64,000 bases of DNA. It comes from an uncultured Bacteroidota bacterium (GTDB taxonomy: Bacteria; Bacteroidota; Bacteroidia; 2-12-FULL-35-15). The notes under the pieces were generated by a model, which ran no database searches, had not been told where the DNA came from, and worked only from the letters and a program-made list of their open reading frames with translations. Positions 11,192-21,392 of this stretch are shown here, in pieces. The position numbers and the translations under genes are program-made. Position 1 is the stretch's first letter; every line of letters begins with the position of its first letter. The stretch lies in contig CAIYIS010000059.1 of NCBI GenBank assembly GCA_903926385.1, forward strand, positions 62,001 to 126,000, given 5' to 3'.

Positions 11192-11300
11192 GATAATTAA
11201 TTTTTAGTTTATAAAATTATAGAGAATATTTACGCGAAATCAGACTGACAAAAATGATAACACTAAATTAACAACCAAACAAACCCACAAAAGGTATAGT

Positions 11301-11795
11301 TTAAATATTGTTTTTAGGAAAATCAAATAAAACTAATTTACCCGGAACGTCTATAAACTCTTCCCAGGTAGCACATTTATTAGTAATACCAACAATTCCG
11401 CAAGTAGGAATTGCCTCCATGGTTGTTCGCAATAATGCATTTGCACAGTCAGTAATTGTGGGATTATGGGCAAATAAAAACAACGTATTTACTTTACTAT
11501 TTGTTTCAGCAATTATGGAAAGGTATTTATCGTAATCAGAATGGTAAAGCGAAGGTTCAATTCGAATCTTCGCACTATTATAATCAGTATTTCGTGCAAA
11601 AATAAGAGCGGTGGTAAGTGCTCTTACTGCACAACTTGAAATAATTTCTTCAGGTTTGATACTAGCGGATTTAAAAACCAGACTCATTTTGTGAGCATCG
11701 GTATATCCTCGAGTGTTGAGTGGACGATCTATATCTGCAAGGGCGATATTAGCCCAATCTGATTTAGCATGACGAATAAGGTAAAGTGTTTTCAT
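11301..11795 (-). CDS. SixA-like histidine phosphatase
   Basis: LYLIRHAKSDW, RPLNTRGYTDAHKM, LFAHNPTITD. Confidence 0.9.
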   Translation of the reverse strand: MKTLYLIRHAKSDWANIALADIDRPLNTRGYTDAHKMSLVFKSASIKPEEIISSCAVRALTTALIFARNTDYNSAKIRIEPSLYHSDYDKYLSIIAETNSKVNTLFLFAHNPTITDCANALLRTTMEAIPTCGIVGITNKCATWEEFIDVPGKLVLFDFPKNNI

Positions 11796-11867
11796 ATTGA
11801 AAATTCAACAGTAAAACCTATATATCTAAGCCATCTATCAAACTTCTGACAGAGGCAATAATTCTTT

Positions 11868-13493
<1,626 letters not shown>

Positions 13494-13655
13494 TTATTTT
13501 GCTTAATCCTTAACCAGAGGAAGTTTTATCGGTTGGGCAAAAGTAAGAAAAAAATCCAACAGGAATATTGCGAAATGAATAAAAGTTTTACTCAAATAAC
13601 AAATCCAAATTAAATAATTCAGTAAGTTGTAAGTTATCTAACGAAAAGAAATGCT

Positions 13656-15998
13656 CTAAAAAGTCATAATAACGCTCAGTGTTGGCAGAATAGGCAATTG
13701 GTCTACTCGTTTGTATTGAATACGGTCAAAATAAAACACATTCTCACGACTATAAACATTGGTGGCACCTGCCGCTATTTCAAGTTTAGTATTTGCAAAC
13801 AGCAGAAAAGTACGTTTTATGTTCACATCTAAACGGTGGTACCATGGTAATTCCTTTACCTGGCTTTCATCAAAGAAATAATTCAAATCACCATTCGTGG
13901 AGGTATAGTTAGTATTTATCCCCTGCTGAAAGTTCAAGTCCTCATAAAAACCTCCTGTTGGTTTAAATGGAAACCCAGATCCCACATTCCATCGAGCATC
14001 AATTTCCCAATTTTTCTTTTTGCCCAAAGTGTATGACACAACCAAGTTCGCATTATGTCTTCTATCGTAATGAGTACGGTAATCTTGTATACCATCCCAG
14101 TGATTAACATACCCCAATGAATACACCACCCACACATACAATCTCTTGTAATCATACTTTAACACAACGTCCAAACCTTGAGCTCGCCCTGTCTCAATTA
14201 TGTAGTCTTTTTTCATAATGTCAGGTTTATTTGCATTTTCAAGCAATGTTTCATCATATATTTTGTATGGGTTTATGTTAGACAATTGAGTAAAATCTTT
14301 ACGATATACTTCAACATTTAAACCCACGTGTTTTGCCAAATCCATTTCGAAACCGGCAACATAATGATTTGCTTTTTGTAATTTCGACTTCACATTCACT
14401 ACATCTCCGTTCTCATTTACATAGGAGGTTGGCAAGTTATCCGGACCTGACAGGAAGCCATAAAACAAGTTCACCACTTCTCTATCAGTATTAGTTGCAA
14501 TCAAGTTTTGAGAATACATTCCTCCTGCAAATTTGAAGCGAATTTTATGTGTAACATTCCACTTAAAACTTAATCTCGGCTCAGGAGAAAACTCGGCAAG
14601 AGATGCATAATACTGAATGCGCATACTTGGTTCAATCAAAAGCTTTTTGTGTTTAGAAATCCATTTATATTTCAAATACCCGCCAATTTCGGTTGTGTAA
14701 TCATTTTGAAAAATATGTCGACCGATCGAATTGTAGAAATCAAAATAAGTACTGAATCCATCTACATCTATACCATAATTCAGCTCATTTTGACGCATGA
14801 AGTATGAGAAACCGATTCCCATATTAAAACCTTTTATCGTACTCGATTCTTCAGGCTGAGCTTCCGGTTTCATTTTTATTGCATATTGTGAATATGCAAA
14901 ATTACCATTAACCAAAACAGGTGAATTTTGAGGCACCAAAAGAAAATTCCCGCCTCCTCCGTATGAAACCCAATTCATATCCTGTAATGATTGGTAACTA
15001 ACCTTATCATTAAAATTAAATCCGAATAAATTCAACTTACTACCATTATTACTGTTAAACGACACCTTTCCGTAGTAATCATTGAAACTGAAAGGTAAAC
15101 CATTCGGATCAACATAAGAGTATAGCAGCTTAGATGTGGTAGGTAAAAAAGAAGTCTTGGCAGAAAGAATAAAAGAAGAGGTTCCATTACTTCCTTCTTT
15201 ATATCTTTTCAAAGGCCCTTCAGCTAGAACTTTTGCTCCGAAAGGAGAAAAAGCTACTTTACCAGCAACGCGTCTTTTGTTTCCATCACGTGTAGTGATG
15301 TCCATGATAGAAGAAATTCGTCCACCATATTCTGCACCGAAACCTCCACTGTATACATCTGCGTTGCGAATAATATCAGCATCAAAAACAGAGAATAATC
15401 CAATGGAGTGAAATGGGTTGTAAACAATCATTCCATCAAGCAAGACTTTATTTTGAATTGGCGAACCTCCACGAATATAAAGTTGTCCCCCTTGATCGCC
15501 CGTAAAAATAACTCCAGGCAAAACTTGGAGATATTGAGCTAAATCTGGCTCCCCTCCAACTGTTGGCAATTTTTTGATAGTTACCGGATCAATTTTATTC
15601 ACCGAAACTTGAGTTTCTGACTCTTTTGCTTGTTGTTCGGCAGTAATTTCTACCTCAATTAGTTTCACATTGCCTTTTACTAAATATAACTTTTGGTTAA
15701 GTATATCCCCTGCTTTAATGGTAATGGGTTGCTGGAGAGTATCGTACCCCAAAACCGATACAATCATAATTGTATAATTTCCGGGTGGTATTCGACTTAT
15801 GGTAAAGAAACCATTTACATCCGTTGCTATACCCATGGAGGTACCTTTGAGCACAACATTAGTAAACAAAACGGGTTCGCCTGTTTCTTTTACATAAACA
15901 AAACCTCTTACTGTTCCTGTTCCTGATTGAGAGAATGTAACCATTGAACCTAAAGTGAACAATGTGATAAAAATATATTTAATAAAACGTACAGACAT
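13656..15998 (-). CDS. TonB-dependent receptor with N-terminal carboxypeptidase-like regulatory domain
   Basis: GFVYVKETGEPVLFTNVVLKGTSMGIATDVNGFF followed by plug LPTVGGEPDLAQYLQVLPGVIFTGDQGGQLYIRGGSPIQNKVLLDG. Confidence 0.92.
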   Translation of the reverse strand: MSVRFIKYIFITLFTLGSMVTFSQSGTGTVRGFVYVKETGEPVLFTNVVLKGTSMGIATDVNGFFTISRIPPGNYTIMIVSVLGYDTLQQPITIKAGDILNQKLYLVKGNVKLIEVEITAEQQAKESETQVSVNKIDPVTIKKLPTVGGEPDLAQYLQVLPGVIFTGDQGGQLYIRGGSPIQNKVLLDGMIVYNPFHSIGLFSVFDADIIRNADVYSGGFGAEYGGRISSIMDITTRDGNKRRVAGKVAFSPFGAKVLAEGPLKRYKEGSNGTSSFILSAKTSFLPTTSKLLYSYVDPNGLPFSFNDYYGKVSFNSNNGSKLNLFGFNFNDKVSYQSLQDMNWVSYGGGGNFLLVPQNSPVLVNGNFAYSQYAIKMKPEAQPEESSTIKGFNMGIGFSYFMRQNELNYGIDVDGFSTYFDFYNSIGRHIFQNDYTTEIGGYLKYKWISKHKKLLIEPSMRIQYYASLAEFSPEPRLSFKWNVTHKIRFKFAGGMYSQNLIATNTDREVVNLFYGFLSGPDNLPTSYVNENGDVVNVKSKLQKANHYVAGFEMDLAKHVGLNVEVYRKDFTQLSNINPYKIYDETLLENANKPDIMKKDYIIETGRAQGLDVVLKYDYKRLYVWVVYSLGYVNHWDGIQDYRTHYDRRHNANLVVSYTLGKKKNWEIDARWNVGSGFPFKPTGGFYEDLNFQQGINTNYTSTNGDLNYFFDESQVKELPWYHRLDVNIKRTFLLFANTKLEIAAGATNVYSRENVFYFDRIQYKRVDQLPILPTLSVIMTF

Positions 15999-16167
15999 AG
16001 CGCTGATGATATTTTTTTAGATTCTTAAAAAACGTGCAAAACTAAGAAAATATTGATAACAGTGAAGGAATGTTTTTTAAAATGAACTAATTCGTCTTCT
16101 AACCGTATTTTTAACTTAAAATAAAAACATACAGTAAGAATTGATTGACTTAAGTAGAAACTAAGAA

Positions 16168-16581
16168 TTATAATTTGGTTTGAGCAAGTTGAAGTACTTT
16201 TTCAAACTCATTTGGTGTGATGGCGCAAACCGACAAACGACTAAGCCGAATAATTTGCATTTCAGACAAATCTTTTTCTGACTTTAACTGCGACAAGGTT
16301 ACTAGTTTTTTAAGTGTTTTTACAGGTGCCAAATCTACTACACTCCAAGCAATATCCGTTGTACTTGGATCTTGATACGCCTCTCTAACAACCTTAGCAA
16401 CACCAACAATACAAAGCCCTTCGTTACTGTGATAAAAAAAAACTAAATCGCCTTTTTCCATAGCACGCATGTTATTGCGAGCTGCATAATTACGAACACC
16501 TTCCCATACTGTTTTTTTATCTTTTACAAGCTGTTGCCAACTGTATACAGAAGGCTCTGATTTTACTAACCAATAATTCAT
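16168..16581 (-). CDS. EVE domain-containing protein
   Basis: MNYWLVKSEPSVYSWQQLVKDKKTVWEGVRNYAARNNMRAMEKGDLVFFYHS; start moved to 16581. Confidence 0.9.
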   Translation of the reverse strand: MNYWLVKSEPSVYSWQQLVKDKKTVWEGVRNYAARNNMRAMEKGDLVFFYHSNEGLCIVGVAKVVREAYQDPSTTDIAWSVVDLAPVKTLKKLVTLSQLKSEKDLSEMQIIRLSRLSVCAITPNEFEKVLQLAQTKL

Positions 16582-16899
16582 ATATTTTATTTTAGGGATG
16601 TAAAGATAAAGCATTTTTAAAACAAACCTCTTTCTTTTTTATTGTTTCCATGTTGCTTGTTTTTCCACAAACTTAAAAGCTGAATGTTTGCCTCTCTGAA
16701 TTATTGTTTCGGGTTTGAATAGAGAGTTGATGAATTCTTAATTGCGCCCTTCCTTACTTTTAAATTTCAAAACAGTTATTCAAGATGTCAAACATATTAT
16801 GATTATTCAGAAAGCAAAAGTCTGAAAATAGTCTCCAAAAGTTTCTTAAAATTAATTAAAAACAAAGAAATTTATTATTAAACACAGTCTCTTCCCCGC

Positions 16900-17004
16900 G
16901 AAACTAAGTTAATTTCTAACCTAATTATGTTTTTCATTTACTTAGTTAAGTAAACGATTTCCTTAACTAAGTTTTTGATCGACTTAGTTAGCCGATTATT
17001 TAAC
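16900..17004. repeat. Degenerate 21-bp tandem array (E, 5 units) in a divergent intergenic region
   Basis: Units gaaactaagttaatttctaac / ctaattatgtttttcatttac / ttagttaagtaaacgatttcc / ttaactaagtttttgatcgac / ttagttagccgattatttaac align at 21-bp spacing. Confidence 0.7.
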
Positions 17005-17166
17005 TCATTATCTACACATAAGCTTGACTAACTACAAATTAACAATAAGCTTCAATTGAATTTCTATTAAAACCCAATTAACTTCATCAAACTAAATTGC
17101 ACTTCAAATCATAGAAATAAAATGTATTCCTTTTTTTATTTTTCAATAAAATTAAATAAGTATTTG

Positions 17167-17174
17167 TAGTTTTG
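17167..17174 (+). promoter_or_regulatory. Candidate -7 box TAGTTTTG for the downstream lipoprotein
   Basis: Fits TAnnTTTG 28 nt before the ATG at 17202. Confidence 0.4.
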
Positions 17175-17201
17175 CCTTTATAAAAAGAAATAAATAATTG
17201 T

Positions 17202-17738
17202 ATGTATAAAGTATTTATAGTACTGACTAGTATTCTGCTAATAGCGTGTGGCAGAAATTCAGACCAAAATAAAATAGTGTGGGCTTCCAAAATAGAAACG
17301 ATTGTCCCCCTTGAAAAAGACAGTTTGGTTCAGATTCCTTATTTGGGTGATAAAAATAATTATGACAAAAAAGCCATTTTCGAATCGATAAAAAATGCTG
17401 TTCTTATAGGCCGCTTAAAAGCGTATTACCTTGACCCTGACTCCACCTATACCTTGGAAGAGTTTAAAACTATGCTCAATCAAATTAGTCAAAATAATGA
17501 GGAACCAGTAGCAGGGCGTCCTGGCGAATTCAGTTTAAAACCCATTACAGGTGAAGACATTGTACAGATGCGATTTGATGAACAAATGGAAATGGACACT
17601 GTAAATTATACATTAACCAACAATGTCTACGGCATCACATTTTACAGTTACAAACGGCTTAAAGAAACTGGAGAATCATTGGGATATAAATATCTTTTTG
17701 GAGTAAAGTTTAAAAACAGGCCAGTTGGCTGGAAATAA
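17202..17738 (+). CDS. Lipoprotein, weakly GldN-like
   Basis: Lipobox ILLIACGR; IVWASKIETIVPLEKDSLVQIPYLG...IFESIKNAVLIGRLKAYYLDPD resembles the GldN domain layout. Confidence 0.6.
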   Translation: MYKVFIVLTSILLIACGRNSDQNKIVWASKIETIVPLEKDSLVQIPYLGDKNNYDKKAIFESIKNAVLIGRLKAYYLDPDSTYTLEEFKTMLNQISQNNEEPVAGRPGEFSLKPITGEDIVQMRFDEQMEMDTVNYTLTNNVYGITFYSYKRLKETGESLGYKYLFGVKFKNRPVGWK

Positions 17739-17786
17739 TCAAACAATATTAATGATTTGATTATTTGTAATCCATTTTGATAATTT

Positions 17787-18551
17787 ATGAAAATACGTCT
17801 TTTTGCTTTCTTTTTTCTTTTCTTTTCTTTGTTCTCATTTTCATCAAAGGCTCAGAATGGTGATGACGAAAATGATGCAGATGATGAAAATGAACATTTA
17901 GATTTAGGTAGTTTGAATAATGATGGCAAAATTCATCATTATGTTTTTGATATCCGTGTTAATGCTACCGTTCCGAAACCCATGGGGAACAAAGCTTACA
18001 GGCGCTCATTTTTGGGAGTTTACGAAGCCTCTTTGGCTACCAATGTTTATTTATACAAGGGGATTTTTATTGGAGCTTCGGCCAAAAATGGCATGCTCAA
18101 AATAACAGAAAATAAAATTCCCAATTACAACGCACAAATGGAGATTGACAATGTTGCCGGAAAATTAGGAGGAGATTTATATCTTGGCGAACGCAAAAGA
18201 ATAATTTTTTCGGCTGCACTTGCCATTGGCCAAAACTGGACACACTATTACTCTTTTGTAAGAAAAGACACGAAAGACCCCTCCAAAGTTCTTTCCATTC
18301 CCCTCGACAACGCACGTTTTAATACATTTTTTTACGAACCCGAAATCAATTTGTATTTTCTTGTAGATAATAATATGGGAATTGGCGCCACCATAACATA
18401 TTCCTTATATAACCATACTTTCGACCCTTTTGAATTATATCTAAATCAATGGGCACCATTTGACCCAGGCCCAACAGGCAATACCAGTAACCTTAGCTTT
18501 GGCTTAGGATTTTATTACAATTTCTTGGAGAAAAAATATAAAGGAGAATAA
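17787..18551 (+). CDS. Secreted outer-membrane beta-barrel-like protein
   Basis: Signal peptide LFAFFFLFFSLFSFSSKAQ, acidic linker, amphipathic strands ending in LGFYYNFLEKKYKGE. Confidence 0.6.
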   Translation: MKIRLFAFFFLFFSLFSFSSKAQNGDDENDADDENEHLDLGSLNNDGKIHHYVFDIRVNATVPKPMGNKAYRRSFLGVYEASLATNVYLYKGIFIGASAKNGMLKITENKIPNYNAQMEIDNVAGKLGGDLYLGERKRIIFSAALAIGQNWTHYYSFVRKDTKDPSKVLSIPLDNARFNTFFYEPEINLYFLVDNNMGIGATITYSLYNHTFDPFELYLNQWAPFDPGPTGNTSNLSFGLGFYYNFLEKKYKGE

Positions 18552-18560
18552 TGGGTAACT

Positions 18561-18608
18561 TTTTAAATAAAATAAGCACGCTAAAAAGCGTGCTTATTTT
18601 ATTTAAAA
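18561..18608. terminator. Bidirectional intrinsic terminator between convergent genes
   Basis: Perfect 21-bp stem TTTTAAATAAAATAAGCACGC / GCGTGCTTATTTTATTTAAAA with 6-nt loop taaaaa. Confidence 0.9.
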
Positions 18609-18621
18609 AGAAGAAATCTTA

Positions 18622-18813
18622 TTAGATAACTTTTACATTCGAAGCATTTAATCCTTTTGGACCACTTTCTACTTCAAATGATACTTTATCGTTTTCACGG
18701 ATCTCGTCTACAAGACCTGAAGAATGAACGAAAATGTCTTTTTCACCTGATTCTGGTGTAATGAAACCAAATCCCTTTGTAACATTAAAAAATTTTACTG
18801 TACCTTTTTGCAT
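18622..18813 (-). CDS. cspA: Cold shock protein
   Basis: MQKGTVKFFNVTKGFGFITPESGEKDIFVHSSGL. Confidence 0.97.
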   Translation of the reverse strand: MQKGTVKFFNVTKGFGFITPESGEKDIFVHSSGLVDEIRENDKVSFEVESGPKGLNASNVKVI

Positions 18814-18898
18814 GTGTTAATTAATTTAAATTTAGCGCAAGGTAACAATAATAATTAATAAACGACTAAAATAAAATATTAAATATCATACACTTATT

Positions 18899-19513
18899 TT
18901 AGTCTTCCATGCGCTTAATTGAACAGCCTATCGATTTAGAGGAACTCGTTTTCACCGTATTTCCAATACCCACAGCACTTATTGCATCATTGAGGTAATG
19001 TTCCTTAGCTTCACTTGCATCCTTCACATTGTCGTCAATAGCGCCCCTGTATACAAGCCCTTTTTTGTCAAAAAGAAAGCATTGAGGAGTTCGGCTGGCA
19101 CCAAAAGCATTTGCAAGTTTTGAGTTTTTATCAACTACATAATTAAAATCGTACACTTGTGAAGATGCATATTTCTTCATCGCTTCAAACGAGTCATCAT
19201 CGTTTCGTTGAGCTTCGTTAGAATTTACCGCAATCACTCCAATCTTATTTTTCCGGGCCAATGTTGCCGATTCTTTAATACGAGCCTCACTAAGTTTTAC
19301 ATAAGGACATGTATTACAAGAAAAGATAACTAACAAACCATTTTCGCCCTTTACATCAGCCAAAGAAACTTCCTTGCCACTAATGTCCATCATTTTTAAT
19401 GATGCACCTGGAATTGGTTTGCCTATTTCCAATTCAGGATTTACAAGAGGTTTAAACGCATTTGCAGATAGAAAGATGGTAAATGAGCTTAATACGATTA
19501 TCGTTTTTTTCAT
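18899..19513 (-). CDS. Secreted thioredoxin-fold (AhpC/TSA/redoxin) protein
   Basis: VIFSCNTCPYVKLSEARIKE, SRTPQCFLFDKKGLVYRGAIDDN. Confidence 0.85.
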   Translation of the reverse strand: MKKTIIVLSSFTIFLSANAFKPLVNPELEIGKPIPGASLKMMDISGKEVSLADVKGENGLLVIFSCNTCPYVKLSEARIKESATLARKNKIGVIAVNSNEAQRNDDDSFEAMKKYASSQVYDFNYVVDKNSKLANAFGASRTPQCFLFDKKGLVYRGAIDDNVKDASEAKEHYLNDAISAVGIGNTVKTSSSKSIGCSIKRMED

Positions 19514-19549
19514 TGATGATGAATTTAGTTTGAGAACGTGAAATTACAA

Positions 19550-20632
19550 CTATCCCTTCACACCACAATCATTTCGGATTAATTCTTTATAAATAAATTT
19601 TTGCTGAAGCGATTCAAATGGGCGGTAAATGTAATATACTTCATTGTTCACTATTTTTATTTGATGTACATATTTATTTTTTAACTTATAAGTGCTAACT
19701 ATTTTCCCTGTGTTTTTATCAATGTGTTTCAAGTAAAAAACTCCGTCATGTTCATACTCTGCATACACTTCTTGATTTTCTTTATCCACCACCAACTGAT
19801 GTTTCCAATCCCTCCAATTTTTCGGATGATGATATGTTATTTGAACTGAATCAACTCTTTTATGGTATTTATCATATTTCAACATAGCGTTACTATAGTG
19901 ATCGAACACATAAACTGTATCATTTAAGATGAACAAAGGAGCGTAAAGCGGTGTATAAAAAACACTGTTTGTTAATCCGCTCATTATGGCAGCCACACGA
20001 TGTTTGTCCACACCATATTCATCGGCAAGTTTTATGGCCACAAGCTTTTCGCTCGGTTTCAGAAAATAATATTCCATATTATAACCTTTTAACGCTTCAT
20101 CATCCGTAATGGTTTTAAACGGAGTGGTGGTATGAGTTGAGGTGTTGTAACAATAATAATTAAACTGAGGATAATCTTTCTGATAATTGGAGAAATAGAT
20201 GTCCTTATTAATAGTATCAATACATGGCATAATTAAATTCCGATAATCTTTCACAGGCAGCGATGCTAATCTGATTTGAGTATCACTAATTTTTATCCTG
20301 TAAATATGATTTACACATATCACATTTATATATCCCAAATAATCTTTAAACAAACGTTCGGCTTCATCAGGAATTTCGCAACTTGATAGCACATTTTGTT
20401 GAGCATCTGCCAGCATCACATTGGCATATTCGAGACTTTTAGCCCAAGTAAGCAGTACGATTTTGTCATTGCAAAATTCATAATCTTCAACATTAAACTT
20501 CCAACTCCCAAAAACCGTGTCAGGGGCTTTATGGGCATAAACAGTAACCGAATTTAAATTATAATTTATTTGCCCAAGTGCGCAATTTATGATTAAAATT
20601 ACGAGCAATGACACTAAATAAAAGCGTTTCAT
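19550..20632 (-). CDS. Hypothetical secreted protein, beta-propeller-like
   Basis: 360 aa with signal peptide LVSLLVILIINCALGQ and strand-rich repeats. Confidence 0.5.
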   Translation of the reverse strand: MKRFYLVSLLVILIINCALGQINYNLNSVTVYAHKAPDTVFGSWKFNVEDYEFCNDKIVLLTWAKSLEYANVMLADAQQNVLSSCEIPDEAERLFKDYLGYINVICVNHIYRIKISDTQIRLASLPVKDYRNLIMPCIDTINKDIYFSNYQKDYPQFNYYCYNTSTHTTTPFKTITDDEALKGYNMEYYFLKPSEKLVAIKLADEYGVDKHRVAAIMSGLTNSVFYTPLYAPLFILNDTVYVFDHYSNAMLKYDKYHKRVDSVQITYHHPKNWRDWKHQLVVDKENQEVYAEYEHDGVFYLKHIDKNTGKIVSTYKLKNKYVHQIKIVNNEVYYIYRPFESLQQKFIYKELIRNDCGVKG

Positions 20633-20707
20633 TTTAACCTCCTTTTTATTATTAAGACAATCAAATTGAAAAATTCCATAAATTTGTTAACAATTTATTT
20701 TTTGCTG

Positions 20708-21286
20708 ATGTACGACTTTTACAAAATTCTTGACCTTCCACGCGATGCTTCAAATGAAGACATCAAACGTGCTTACAGAAACAAGGCTAAAGAAGTGCAT
20801 CCAGATGTAAATAACTCTCCGAAAGCCAACGAAGTTTTTGCTGTGGTAAATGAAGCTTATGAAACCTTGTCCGATGATAAGAAAAGGTATTTGCATGACA
20901 TGAAACTGAACTATGCCGATACAGCGAGAGCAAAAGCCGAACGAAAAAAACAATACTACGGCTCGTCAGTAAAAAACGATTCATATACAAACCCGTCTAG
21001 TTTTCATTATGATTGGAACACGTTTAAAAAGGGTAACCCAATTGAAAAAGATGACTACTACTATTTTCGTCAATCTCCTATTATTTACAATCTACTTTTT
21101 GTTTCAGGAATGTTTTTGGGATTTGTGATTGTTATCGTAACTATTATCGGGACTTTTAATAATTATTGGCCGAAACCATTCATTTTAATATCTGTCCTAG
21201 GATTCATCCTCATCTATCAAGGCTGGAAAGGCATTGTGGGTAAGAAAACATTACTTCATAATATTCTCAGAAAATTCAGAAGATAA
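20708..21286 (+). CDS. DnaJ-domain membrane protein
   Basis: MYDFYKILDLPRDASNEDIKRAYRNKAKEVHPDVNN with HPD motif, then TM segments; start moved to 20708. Confidence 0.88.
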   Translation: MYDFYKILDLPRDASNEDIKRAYRNKAKEVHPDVNNSPKANEVFAVVNEAYETLSDDKKRYLHDMKLNYADTARAKAERKKQYYGSSVKNDSYTNPSSFHYDWNTFKKGNPIEKDDYYYFRQSPIIYNLLFVSGMFLGFVIVIVTIIGTFNNYWPKPFILISVLGFILIYQGWKGIVGKKTLLHNILRKFRR

Positions 21287-21392
21287 TGTTTAAGTGAACT
21301 TGCCCATCAGAGGTGGAAATGGCTGAAGTGACTATACTTTATTTTATTCTAACAATTTTGCGAACTTTACACCCTAATTTTTGAATGAAAAG

